Shown one piece after another: positions 6,964 to 14,848 of a DNA stretch of 20,329 bases; position 1 is the stretch's first letter, and each line of letters starts with the position of its first letter. The translations under genes were made by a program, and so were the position numbers. This DNA is from CAYTXJ01 sp965613025 (lineage in GTDB: Bacteria; Desulfobacterota; DSM-4660; Desulfatiglandales; JALVMZ01): NCBI GenBank assembly GCA_965613025.1, contig CBFDUE010000042.1, positions 1 to 20,329 of the forward strand, in the 5' to 3' direction. The notes under the pieces are model-generated. The model searched no databases. It saw only the letters and a list, made by a program, of their open reading frames with translations, and was not told the origin of the DNA.

Positions 6964-7737
6964 TTATTCCATATCCAGGGCAAAAAGTGCCGCTCCAAAG
7001 GCTCCACTTAATTGGGGCATGGGTGGAACCAATATATCCCTTCCCACCATCTCCTCTGTCATCTCCACAATATAGGGATTATGTGCCACCACTCCTCCTG
7101 TCATGACCACATTATCTGTTAGAGTATCCATCTCAAGCACCCTCTTTATAACAGAAAGAAACAGCCCTTTTACAATATCAGGAACTGCCTTCCCCTGTTT
7201 TAGCTTCTCTAAGACCTCTGTGGCTGTGAATACCGTGCAATAGCTTCCCAATTGAACCATATCAGTGGATCTGCGTGCAAGGGAGTCCATCTCTTCAAGT
7301 GGGATATCCAGCCTCAACGACATCTCTTCAAGGAAAGCACCTGTGCCAGCAGCGCATTTTCTGTTCATCTTAAAACTGATCCTTTTGCCCTGGGAATTGA
7401 GCTTTATTATCTTATTGTCCTGTCCGCCGATATCAATGATGGTGATAGCCTTTGGAAAATAATGAAAGCAACCTCTTCCGTGGCAGCTTATCTCAGTGAT
7501 TGCAGAGTGGGAAAAGTCTATGTTCTTTCTTCCATATCCGGTGGAGACAATTCTCTTTATCTCATCTTTTGAAATCTTTGCATTCTCTATGGCCTCATTG
7601 AGGCAGAGGGAGGCAACCTTTTGGAAATCTGTTCCGGTCTTTTTTATGGAATGCCCTAAGATCCTCTTTTCATCATTAATAATGACAGCCTTTGTGCTGG
7701 AAGCACCTATGTCTATTCCCGCAAAGAAATCCTTCAC
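6964..7737 (-). CDS. BadF/BcrA/HgdC-type ATPase, activator of 2-hydroxyacyl-CoA dehydratase
   Basis: A 257-residue ATPase of the ASKHA fold, the usual length for HgdC/FldI/HadI activators. GIDIGASSTKAVI (7-19) is the first phosphate-binding loop, IDIGGQDNK (101-109) the second, and MTGGVVAHN (212-220) the adenosine motif. C128 in KCAAGTGAFLE and C167 in GSYCTVFTATE are the two cysteines each subunit gives to the [4Fe-4S] cluster bridging the homodimer. The protein hydrolyses ATP to push a low-potential electron from ferredoxin or flavodoxin into its partner enzyme. It starts with GTG, preceded by AGGAGAGG, 8 bp after the stop of the dehydratase gene, which is the evident partner. Single-copy and homodimeric, unlike the BcrA/BcrD pair of Thauera-type benzoyl-CoA reductase. 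Confidence 0.93.
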   Translation of the reverse strand: MKDFFAGIDIGASSTKAVIINDEKRILGHSIKKTGTDFQKVASLCLNEAIENAKISKDEIKRIVSTGYGRKNIDFSHSAITEISCHGRGCFHYFPKAITIIDIGGQDNKIIKLNSQGKRISFKMNRKCAAGTGAFLEEMSLRLDIPLEEMDSLARRSTDMVQLGSYCTVFTATEVLEKLKQGKAVPDIVKGLFLSVIKRVLEMDTLTDNVVMTGGVVAHNPYIVEMTEEMVGRDILVPPMPQLSGAFGAALFALDME

Positions 7738-7745
7738 CCCCTCTC

Positions 7746-8993
7746 CTATCCCTTTTCCTCCTCCAACTGCTCAATAAATGCCTCAATATTTGTCTTTGTC
7801 TGTTCTTCAGAATAACATCTCAGGTCATTTAGATCCCCATTTATAATAAGAGAAGGAATTCCCAGCTTCTCTGATAGCCTAAGCGGCATTCCATAGCGGC
7901 TGTTGGAATTATTAGGACAGGTCTTTGCATCGTGAAAGATAATTCCGTCAAATCTGAAAAATTCCCAGCATCTCTTGATATAGCCCTCTTTGTAAGCTTC
8001 ATCTCTGACTATAAATAGCTCAGTATAGGCGAGAGCCATGCTTTCAAAGGGATAATCAGGATCCAGTTGATCAAATATCCAGCTGTTACAATAAGTGGAT
8101 GCCACAATACAGGATCTAAGCGATGCAAAGAGCTCTGAAAGAGCTCTGAGTTTTCCCCAAATCGGCATCCCTTCCCAGTAAAGCCTATATCTTTCTCCAT
8201 CAATAGCAGCTATTCCATTTTTGATCCTGTCTTCCAGTTCCTCTAAAAGCACCCTGTAATATTCCACTGCCTCCTTGGTGCCTCTGCCTACAACAGCTGG
8301 ACCCATATGGATTGTGGCATCAAAGAATGTCCAGGGAGATGGCACATGGGATGCGGTCTCCAGGCATTTTCTCCACAATACCGATGTCTCTTTTGAAAGG
8401 CCTACCACCTCTTTGAGTCTGTCCATATCAAACCGATTACCACTTACCTCTTCAAGAACCGGAATAAGTGCCCTATGCTGTTCCTCTATATCCTTTAAAT
8501 GGTATTTTTCAATCTTGCCAACCTGTCTATGTGTATGAATACCCACGCAGGGGACATTAAAGTGTCTTCCATACCAGCAGAACCAGTCCTGAACATCCCT
8601 GCACTGATTCGTGTTATATACTAATATGTCTGGTCTCGGAACAGAGTCTATCTTATACGCTCTTTGAAGTGGAGTCTTCTTCTGCAAAAAGGATCCTATA
8701 TCACTTGTTAAATAAGAACATATATCCGGAGAAAATCCTATGGCATTTGCATAGGGAATTAGGTCTGTTGCCATTCTGCTTGCACCCAGCATGGCACCAT
8801 GATTTTCAGGAAAGTAGACCAAAAATCCCATACCCCTTAAGAGCTCAGCTGGTCCCACACTGCTACACCATGCAATCTTGGGGTCTCCTCTCTTTGCTGC
8901 CTCATCCAGCTCATAGAAATGATCTGCCATTATCTTTTTTAGCAACCTTGTAGATGTTAACTCTTTTCTGAGTGATCCCTTTTTCTCATCCAT
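7746..8993 (-). CDS. 2-hydroxyacyl-CoA dehydratase / benzoyl-CoA reductase family subunit (HgdB/BcrC-like)
   Basis: A 415-residue protein of the HgdB/FldB/BcrB-C family. The three canonical cluster ligands can be placed: C92 in DICSYLTSD, C131 in TNQCRDVQDW and C359 in HDAKTCPNN. The C-terminal signature LIINGDLNDLRCYSEEQTKT, which normally ends in the flavodoxin-like domain, is present with an extra C393. Eight other cysteines are scattered (C43, C139, C149, C210, C295, C302, C342, C393). Classical dehydratases and class I benzoyl-CoA reductases need two different subunits of this fold; only one is encoded here, next to the activator. It could be a homodimer, as in double-cubane-cluster proteins and the YjiM group, or could have its partner elsewhere. 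The reaction would be a radical dehydration or a difficult reduction; the substrate is unknown. AGGGAAAG precedes the ATG. Confidence 0.9.
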   Translation of the reverse strand: MDEKKGSLRKELTSTRLLKKIMADHFYELDEAAKRGDPKIAWCSSVGPAELLRGMGFLVYFPENHGAMLGASRMATDLIPYANAIGFSPDICSYLTSDIGSFLQKKTPLQRAYKIDSVPRPDILVYNTNQCRDVQDWFCWYGRHFNVPCVGIHTHRQVGKIEKYHLKDIEEQHRALIPVLEEVSGNRFDMDRLKEVVGLSKETSVLWRKCLETASHVPSPWTFFDATIHMGPAVVGRGTKEAVEYYRVLLEELEDRIKNGIAAIDGERYRLYWEGMPIWGKLRALSELFASLRSCIVASTYCNSWIFDQLDPDYPFESMALAYTELFIVRDEAYKEGYIKRCWEFFRFDGIIFHDAKTCPNNSNSRYGMPLRLSEKLGIPSLIINGDLNDLRCYSEEQTKTNIEAFIEQLEEEKG

Positions 8994-9009
8994 TTATCTT
9001 TCCCTATCT

Positions 9010-11604
9010 TTAAATGGAAGAGGCAACAATCTCGGTGATATCCATTATCTTAATCTTTCCCCTTTCCTCTTTAGGTATGGCCTTTGCCCCTTTCCTTAGA
9101 TTATCTTTACATGCCGCACATCCTGAGACTATCACCTCTGCTCCCACTTCTATTGCATCTTTTACCCTCTGTTTTGCCATCTCAGTTGCGGTATCTGGAA
9201 TAAATGCCTGAACACCACCTCCACCTCCACAACATCTTGCCTGAAGCCTGTTTCTCTTCATCTCCACAAAGCTGATTCCCGGAATGCTCTTAAGAATATC
9301 CCTTGGTTCATCAAATATCTTAAACGCCCTTCCTAAGTCACATGGATCATGGTAGGTAACTTTCTTTCCAATCTCCTTTCTAAATCTTATACTTCCATCC
9401 TGTATAAGTCTATTTAAATAGTGCACAGAATGATATACCTCAAAGGGAAGATCTCCAAAAAATTTAGGATATATCTTTTTAAATGTCTTATAACACCCTG
9501 CACAGGGAGTTAAGAGCTCTTTTGCACCCCTCTTTTCTATAGCACCTATAACCCTCTTTGCATGCTCTTCAAATTCATCTGACCCCATAAGATAAAGGGG
9601 AAATCCACAGCAGCTTTCCTCAGCTCCTAATACAGTATATTCCACTCCTGCCTCATCCAGTGATCTTATAAAGCTCGGAACCATTTTCATATCCAGATAG
9701 CTGGGAACACATCCCATAAAGAGGAGTAGATCAGCCCTCTGTCTAATTTCACCCTTCTCTACCTTTTCTCTTAGAGGTGCTGGATATATATCTATCCTCT
9801 TTTCCCGTGCACTTGCAAACACATTTCCACTCTTAACTATATTTTCTTTTACTGCCAATATGGACTCAGGCACCATACCCGTTTTATAGAGTTTTTTCCT
9901 TACACCCTCCACAACCTCATCCACCTTTATCCTTGCAGGGCAGAAATAGGTGCATGCCTGACAGGTGGTGCAGCTATAAAATGCCTCAGAGAGCTCCATG
10001 GTAGGTTCAATCTGGCCAGTTATCAGATAATAGGCAAGGGCATTTCTTCCCCTTGCATTTCTGGACTCCCTATGACTCACTGAAAAAGTGGGGCATCCGA
10101 GTCTGCAAAATCCACAATGTATGCAGGCAATCACCTCATCATCCAGCTCTCTTCCCAATGAATTCACACCTTCAGGATGATCAATTAGGGGTTTAAAGGT
10201 GAAATGATCATATATATCGGATTTGGAAGTATCTAAGGCCATCTTTCCTGGGTTGAGGATATTATCTGGATCCAGTGCCTTTTTAATCTTTCTCATCACC
10301 TCCATTGACATTCCCAATTGGCGTTCCATATGGGCAGCTCTGGTAATGCCTGCCCCATGCTCAGCACTCAGTGTGCCTTTCATCTCAAGTGCAGTGTTTA
10401 CAAGCTCTTCCACTGCCCCCCTTAGCCTTTCCCACTGTTCTCTGTTTCTTATATCTGAAACAAAGGTGGTATGCACATTTCCATCACCCACATGGCCAAA
10501 TGTGGCAATGATTACATCGTATTTCTCTGATATGGCCTGAGCCCTTCGGATGGTTTCTGGAATCTTTGTGGATGGAACACCTAAGTCTTCAGCAATGGGA
10601 ACCAGTCTGTTACCTGGCTTTATTCTGGATAGAGTCGGAACAAGCCTTCCTCTGGCAGTCATCATCTCTTCTCTCTTCTTGGGATCATCGGACCACTGAA
10701 ACTCCTTAACCCCATGCCTCTTGCAGATCTCTCTGATCCTATCCATGTCCCTTTGAACTATCTCCTTTGCCCCATCTGCCTCCATTATGAGCATGGCCTC
10801 AATTCCTGCCACATCCCTTCCCAATGCATCTTCCACAACTTTAAGGCTGAACTTATCCAATATCTCACACCCTGCAAGCTTAATTCCTGAGGTGGTAACC
10901 TCTGTTACCGCATCTCCAGCACTGTTTAGGTCATCAAATATGGCAAGTGCAAGAGCTCCATATTCTGGCCTTGGCTCAATCTTGACCACTATCTCTATTA
11001 TAATTCCCAGTGTTCCTTCAGATGATGCAAAGAGATGGGTCAGGTCATATCCTAAGGAGGTCTTTGGTGCAATGGTTCCCGTATCTATCATGGTTCCATC
11101 TGCAAGAACCACTTTAAGCCCTTTTATATAGTCTCTGGTGGTTCCATATTTAACTGCCCTGTGTCCACTTGCATTGGTAGAGACCATCCCGCCAATGGTA
11201 GCAATGGCCTCACTTCCAGGGTTTGGGGGGAACATGAGATTATACTTTGCAAGTTCATTATTTAGCTGAAGGCATATAACCCCTGGCTCTACCCTTGCAT
11301 AAAAATCCTTCTGATTTATCTCCAATATCCTGTTCATCAGATGAAGGTCTAACAATATCCCACCCCTTACAGGTAGAACAGCCCCTGTAACACTGGTTCC
11401 ACTTCCCCTTGCAGTAACCGGGATCCTTTCCCTTGATGCTATCTTCATTATTCCAACTACATGTTCTGGGGTCCTTGCAAATACTACAAGATCTGGAATC
11501 CCCTGATGCACAGACATATCCCTTGAATAGCAGAGGCATTCTACTCTTTCTTTAAAGACATTTTCTTCTCCCACCAATTCTATGATCTCATCAATATATC
11601 CCAT
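9010..11604 (-). CDS. FAD-linked oxidase fused to Fe-S oxidoreductase (GlcD-GlcF-like)
   Basis: An 864-residue fusion. Residues 35-210 are the FAD-binding PCMH domain (RGSGTSVTGAV at 66-76, NPGSEAIATIGG, SSEGTLGII). Residues 215-455 are the FAD-oxidase C-terminal domain (GHVGDGNVH 370-378, EHGAGITR 415-422, ILNPGK). Two [4Fe-4S] motifs follow: C494, C497, C500, C504 and C545, C548, C551, C555. The end carries two CCG domains with C665-C666, C701, C704 and C755, C791-C792, C829, C832. Relatives oxidise D-lactate, glycolate or D-2-hydroxyglutarate and pass electrons to quinone, EtfAB or a heterodisulfide-reductase-like acceptor. As the first gene of the operon, 16 bp before the dehydratase gene, it may interconvert the 2-hydroxy and 2-oxo acid or serve as an electron carrier. 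The ribosome binding site is AAAGGGAGG. Confidence 0.92.
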   Translation of the reverse strand: MGYIDEIIELVGEENVFKERVECLCYSRDMSVHQGIPDLVVFARTPEHVVGIMKIASRERIPVTARGSGTSVTGAVLPVRGGILLDLHLMNRILEINQKDFYARVEPGVICLQLNNELAKYNLMFPPNPGSEAIATIGGMVSTNASGHRAVKYGTTRDYIKGLKVVLADGTMIDTGTIAPKTSLGYDLTHLFASSEGTLGIIIEIVVKIEPRPEYGALALAIFDDLNSAGDAVTEVTTSGIKLAGCEILDKFSLKVVEDALGRDVAGIEAMLIMEADGAKEIVQRDMDRIREICKRHGVKEFQWSDDPKKREEMMTARGRLVPTLSRIKPGNRLVPIAEDLGVPSTKIPETIRRAQAISEKYDVIIATFGHVGDGNVHTTFVSDIRNREQWERLRGAVEELVNTALEMKGTLSAEHGAGITRAAHMERQLGMSMEVMRKIKKALDPDNILNPGKMALDTSKSDIYDHFTFKPLIDHPEGVNSLGRELDDEVIACIHCGFCRLGCPTFSVSHRESRNARGRNALAYYLITGQIEPTMELSEAFYSCTTCQACTYFCPARIKVDEVVEGVRKKLYKTGMVPESILAVKENIVKSGNVFASAREKRIDIYPAPLREKVEKGEIRQRADLLLFMGCVPSYLDMKMVPSFIRSLDEAGVEYTVLGAEESCCGFPLYLMGSDEFEEHAKRVIGAIEKRGAKELLTPCAGCYKTFKKIYPKFFGDLPFEVYHSVHYLNRLIQDGSIRFRKEIGKKVTYHDPCDLGRAFKIFDEPRDILKSIPGISFVEMKRNRLQARCCGGGGGVQAFIPDTATEMAKQRVKDAIEVGAEVIVSGCAACKDNLRKGAKAIPKEERGKIKIMDITEIVASSI

Positions 11605-11621
11605 AATATCCTCCCTTTATG

Positions 11622-11656
11622 GCTATTTTTTAGCTATAAAATAACTATATTGTCAA
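11622..11656 (-). promoter_or_regulatory. Putative promoter region of the catabolic operon, with 11-bp phased repeats
   Basis: On the minus strand TTGACA occupies 11656-11651, a consensus -35 box about 50 bp before the oxidoreductase start; no equally good -10 box follows at 16-18 bp (best TAAAAA at about 11632-11627). Read on the plus strand, GCTAT (11622-11626), GCTAT (11633-11637) and ACTAT (11644-11648) recur every 11 bp with A/T tracts between, consistent with a regulator site or intrinsic bend. Confidence 0.4.
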
Positions 11657-11678
11657 GGGAAAAGGGATCATTTTTTAT

Positions 11679-11707
11679 TTGACTTTGATACACACGGAAT
11701 ATATAGG
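11679..11707 (+). promoter_or_regulatory. Putative promoter of the carboxyltransferase gene
   Basis: TTGACT (11679-11684) and TATAGG (11702-11707) are 17 bp apart, ending 33 bp before the ATG at 11741. Together with the minus-strand TTGACA at 11656-11651 this makes a compact divergent promoter region of 136 bp, so one regulator could control both the operon and this gene. Confidence 0.5.
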
Positions 11708-11740
11708 GTTTATCAGGCATATAAAAGGGGAGGAAAGGCA

Positions 11741-13291
11741 ATGTCCATGGATGAAAAGCTTAAGGAACTGGAAAGATTAAATAAGGAGGCAGAGCTTGGC
11801 GGAGGAGAGAAACGGATTGAACAACAACACAAAAAAGGTAAGATGACCGCACGTGAACGTTTAGAGTATCTTCTTGATCCGGCAAGCTTTCAGGAGATTG
11901 ACCGCTTTGTAGTGCACAGGTGTCATGAGTTTGGAATGGAAAAGAGGAGATTCTTAGGTGATGGTGTGGTTACCGGCTTTGGAAAGATAAATGGAAGGAA
12001 TGTGTTTGTGTTTTCTCAGGATTTCACGGTCTTTGGTGGATCGCTGAGTGAGATGGTGGGCCAGAAGATCTGTAAGGTATTAGATCTTGCAATGCAAAAT
12101 GGGGCTCCCCTTATAGGTATAAATGACTCAGGGGGTGCAAGGATTCAGGAAGGGGTTATGAGTCTGGGTGCCTATGGAGAGATATTTAAGAGAAATGTGT
12201 GGGCATCTGGGGTTATTCCCCAATTTTCCATAATCATGGGACCATGTGCTGGAGGTGCTGTCTATTCCCCTGCACTTACGGATATAATTATAATGGTAAA
12301 AAAGACCAGCTATATGTTCATCACTGGACCACAGGTAATAAAGGCCGTAACCGCTGAAGAAGTAACCCCTGAAGAGCTTGGTGGAGCCATGACTCATAAT
12401 ACCAAAAGTGGTGTGGCACACTTTGCAGAAGAATCTGATAAGGCCGCACTTGACAGGGTAAAAGAGCTCTTACAGTTCTTCCCACAGAACTATAGGGAAA
12501 GACCCCCTACGATTGAATGTGGTGATGATCCCGAAAGGGTGGATGAAAATCTTAATAACATTGTCCCTACCAATCCAAGAAAACCCTATGATATGAAAGA
12601 GATAATAAGGAGTGTGCTTGATAATAACTATTTCTTAGAGGTTCAAAGATACTTTGCCACCAATATGATAACGGGATTTGGATGGCTCAATGGACACCCT
12701 GTGGGGATTGTGGCAAATCAGCCACGAGTCCTTGCAGGCTGTTTGGATATAAATGCATCAGTTAAGTGTGCAAGGTTTGTAAGGATGTGCGATGCATTTA
12801 ACATACCCCTTATTACATTTGTAGATGTTCCTGGTTATCTTCCAGGAGTAAACCAGGAGTATGGTGGAATAATTAAGCATGGGGCAAAGATACTGTATGC
12901 CTACTCTGAAGCAACAGTTCCAAAGATAACTGTGGTAACTCGTAAGGCATATGGAGGCGCATATATTGCAATGAGTGGAAAGCATCTGGCTGCAGATATA
13001 AACTATGCATATCCAACAGCAGAGATTGCAGTTATGGGCCCTGAAGGGGCATGTAATATCGTATTCAGAAAAGAGATTGAGGAGGCAGAAGATCCAGAAA
13101 GCACAAGACAGAGATTGATTGAAGAGTACAGAAACCGGTTTGCAAGCCCCTATAGGGCAGCAGAGGTGGGATATATTGATATGGTTATAAAGCCATCTGA
13201 AACAAGGCCAATGCTTATTAAGGCACTTATGCTACTTCAAAATAAGAAGACCTCTATTCCAGAGCGAAGACACGGAAACATCCCCCTTTGA
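11741..13291 (+). CDS. Biotin-dependent acyl-CoA carboxyltransferase (PccB/MmdA family)
   Basis: A 516-residue carboxyltransferase with tandem crotonase-like halves, the normal length for PccB and MmdA and shorter than typical glutaconyl-CoA decarboxylase alpha subunits. Family motifs are KMTARERLEYLLD (34-46), INDSGGARIQEG (127-138), the first oxyanion loop GPCAGGAVYSPALTD (167-181), QPRVLAGCLDI, FVDVPGYLPG, the second loop RKAYGGAYIAMSGKH, and PTAEIAVMGPEGA. It moves CO2 between carboxybiotin and an acyl-CoA, either for carboxylation of propionyl-CoA or a similar ester or, with a Na+-pump beta subunit, for decarboxylation. No biotin carrier, biotin carboxylase or membrane decarboxylase subunit is in the window. 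It is divergent from the catabolic operon. AGGGGAGGAAAGG before ATG 11741 supports this start over ATG 11747. Confidence 0.93.
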   Translation: MSMDEKLKELERLNKEAELGGGEKRIEQQHKKGKMTARERLEYLLDPASFQEIDRFVVHRCHEFGMEKRRFLGDGVVTGFGKINGRNVFVFSQDFTVFGGSLSEMVGQKICKVLDLAMQNGAPLIGINDSGGARIQEGVMSLGAYGEIFKRNVWASGVIPQFSIIMGPCAGGAVYSPALTDIIIMVKKTSYMFITGPQVIKAVTAEEVTPEELGGAMTHNTKSGVAHFAEESDKAALDRVKELLQFFPQNYRERPPTIECGDDPERVDENLNNIVPTNPRKPYDMKEIIRSVLDNNYFLEVQRYFATNMITGFGWLNGHPVGIVANQPRVLAGCLDINASVKCARFVRMCDAFNIPLITFVDVPGYLPGVNQEYGGIIKHGAKILYAYSEATVPKITVVTRKAYGGAYIAMSGKHLAADINYAYPTAEIAVMGPEGACNIVFRKEIEEAEDPESTRQRLIEEYRNRFASPYRAAEVGYIDMVIKPSETRPMLIKALMLLQNKKTSIPERRHGNIPL

Positions 13292-13298
13292 TAGATCT

Positions 13299-14345
13299 TT
13301 ATCCACAGATTATTCCATATTCTGGAAGCACCTCATGTAATATATGGAATCTGTGGAATGCAGCGGCGTCATGAAAATACTTCCAGTTGCTAATTTCAAA
13401 GCCTTCTAATCTTTCATAATGGATTGTCTCTTCCTCTTCAATCACCCTAACAGCAGCCTTAAACCAATCCCTATCATTATAGTTTATATATTCATCATCT
13501 TTTTCAACCTTAAAGCCAAGTTGCCCTTCCCTTATTGCCTTCTTCCATATCTGAATCCTGTCTTCCAGATCCCCTTTTTTAGAAAAGAGTTCATCTATCT
13601 TTGAGACCATATCCTGCCAAGAGAGGGGATTGCTGTAACAAAATTGAGGAAATCTTCTTAAAAATCTTAACAAGAGCATATAACAGTTTTGAGCAGCATC
13701 CAATGCCCTGACCCTATTTATTACCCTGTGAAATTCGTCTCTAAAATCTCTATATTCCCATACCCTGTATGGCTCATCAGGAATTGTGCCTGCCTGTGTA
13801 TGGCCTAACATGGGAAGGGCATATTCCAAAATCTTATCTTTAAGATCTTCCAAAAGACCTTTCAGGAAGTTTTCATCTTCATCCATCACCTTTAACTCTT
13901 TAACATCATTATAATCTTTCATAATACCCATAAAGTTCTGATGGGACCATGTATCTGCATAGACATGTAAGATAATCCCTAATCGGTGTAATGTATATGG
14001 CTTTATCTCAGAGTCTAAGAAATCCTCAATCATCCTCTGGGAGATAACACTATTGGGGCTGACAAAAAGTCTTTCATAAAAATCCACGCCTAAGTTGCCA
14101 GGTAAAAAGTGAAAGGGGATCCAGATATTATAACAGACCTCTTTTGAAAAGACATTAATATCAATATACCTATGTGCTGTTAGAACCTGTTGAAATCTTC
14201 CGCCATTTTCAAAATTAAGGGCATGTCCATATTTTGCATCATCAGTATGTTGAGATGAATAGGCCACTATGTGGGCAGAATCAGGACTAAATCCTGCAGC
14301 CCTACAGAGAGCATAGATTGTATAAAAATGAAAATCTTCCTGCAT
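13299..14345 (-). CDS. DUF6765-like protein with HxxxDxxxH motif
   Basis: A 348-residue soluble protein resembling the uncharacterised DUF6765 family, which typically begins MQxDFHYYxxYxLARAAG; here MQEDFHFYTIYALCRAAGF. I therefore prefer the ATG at 14345 over the in-frame GTG at 14357; neither has a clear ribosome binding site. Conserved-looking polar residues are H6, QHTDDA (32-37) and the HxxxDxxxH helix HVYADTWSHQNF (127-138). Such a motif recalls zinc-dependent phospholipase C and S1/P1 nuclease folds, so a metal-dependent hydrolase is possible, but this is inference. There is no signal peptide or membrane segment. Its stop lies only 7 bp from the convergent carboxyltransferase stop; no partner gene shares its strand nearby. 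Confidence 0.6.
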   Translation of the reverse strand: MQEDFHFYTIYALCRAAGFSPDSAHIVAYSSQHTDDAKYGHALNFENGGRFQQVLTAHRYIDINVFSKEVCYNIWIPFHFLPGNLGVDFYERLFVSPNSVISQRMIEDFLDSEIKPYTLHRLGIILHVYADTWSHQNFMGIMKDYNDVKELKVMDEDENFLKGLLEDLKDKILEYALPMLGHTQAGTIPDEPYRVWEYRDFRDEFHRVINRVRALDAAQNCYMLLLRFLRRFPQFCYSNPLSWQDMVSKIDELFSKKGDLEDRIQIWKKAIREGQLGFKVEKDDEYINYNDRDWFKAAVRVIEEEETIHYERLEGFEISNWKYFHDAAAFHRFHILHEVLPEYGIICG

Positions 14346-14410
14346 ATTCTGAACCACAATTTTATCTTTGTCAGATCTTATAATTTGGGAATAGTTGTCA
14401 AGAGAAATAA

Positions 14411-14427
14411 TAAGATTGAGAATCTTA
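14411..14427. promoter_or_regulatory. Perfect dyad in the 13299/14480 divergent gap
   Basis: TAAGATT (14411-14417) and AATCTTA (14421-14427) flank GAG. The dyad covers the putative -35 box of the plus-strand promoter and lies just beyond a minus-strand TTGACA (14401-14396), which would belong to the DUF6765-like gene. It is positioned to regulate one or both divergent genes. Confidence 0.35.
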
Positions 14428-14445
14428 AAAGAGATATAGTATAGT
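14416..14445 (+). promoter_or_regulatory. Putative promoter of the 14480 gene
   Basis: TTGAGA (14416-14421) and TATAGT (14440-14445) are 18 bp apart, each one base from the sigma-70 consensus. They end 34 bp before the ATG. Confidence 0.4.
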
Positions 14446-14479
14446 AAAAAGTCAGATTAAATAATAGAATGGATTCTTT

Positions 14480-14848
14480 ATGGATTTTAAGGACATATTG
14501 TTTTCAAAGGCAGATTCTGTAATTCAAGGTAAAGATTATAACAGGGTCTCCTATGAGATGCGGGAAAAGGGCAATGAAAGGCTCATATTCTATGAGGTGA
14601 TATTACCAGAGGATAAGGGCTGGGAGTATCTAAGAGATAAGGTATATCCTGAATTTATAAGGTTTTTAAAGATGAAAAAGATTGATCCAGAGTCTGCTCC
14701 AGGAACGATTGTATCATTGTTTTACAGGGACAGATGTTATCTTATTAAGGGATCAGAATTTTTAAAGGCATTTATGGAAATGGAGGGGCTGAATAGCTCC
14801 GCATTCCATTTCAGGGTGTTAAAGTGGTTATCTGATCTGGATATTTAA
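14480..14848 (+). CDS. Hypothetical small protein
   Basis: A 122-residue soluble, charged protein that I do not recognise. It has no signal peptide, membrane segment or cysteine cluster (a single Cys in the segment DRCYLIKG). The pattern of strands and helices, including ERLIFYEVILPEDKGWEYL and a helix EFIRFLKMKKI, suggests a compact alpha/beta domain. The ATG is preceded by only a weak ATGGA-type ribosome binding site. It is monocistronic, with its own putative promoter and dyad upstream, and a 12-bp hairpin starts on the base directly after its TAA stop. Codon use resembles its neighbours, so it is likely a real gene, but no function can be assigned. Confidence 0.6.
   Translation: MDFKDILFSKADSVIQGKDYNRVSYEMREKGNERLIFYEVILPEDKGWEYLRDKVYPEFIRFLKMKKIDPESAPGTIVSLFYRDRCYLIKGSEFLKAFMEMEGLNSSAFHFRVLKWLSDLDI

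Noticed and set aside
7995..8203. Open frames on the opposite or alternate frames inside the dehydratase, oxidoreductase and pit genes
   Set aside because: They overlap genes with strong family motifs, lack ribosome binding sites and have compositions typical of antisense shadows.
7746..8993. Calling the enzyme benzoyl-CoA reductase
   Set aside because: No second active-site subunit, no ferredoxin and no downstream ring-hydration or ring-cleavage genes are present, so the aromatic role is unsupported.
11741..13291. Assignment as glutaconyl-CoA decarboxylase alpha subunit
   Set aside because: The length (516 residues) and motifs fit the PccB/MmdA group better; the hydroxyglutarate pathway is kept only as an analogy.
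14357..14357. GTG start for the DUF6765-like protein
   Set aside because: The ATG four codons downstream matches the start of family members, and no ribosome binding site favours the GTG.
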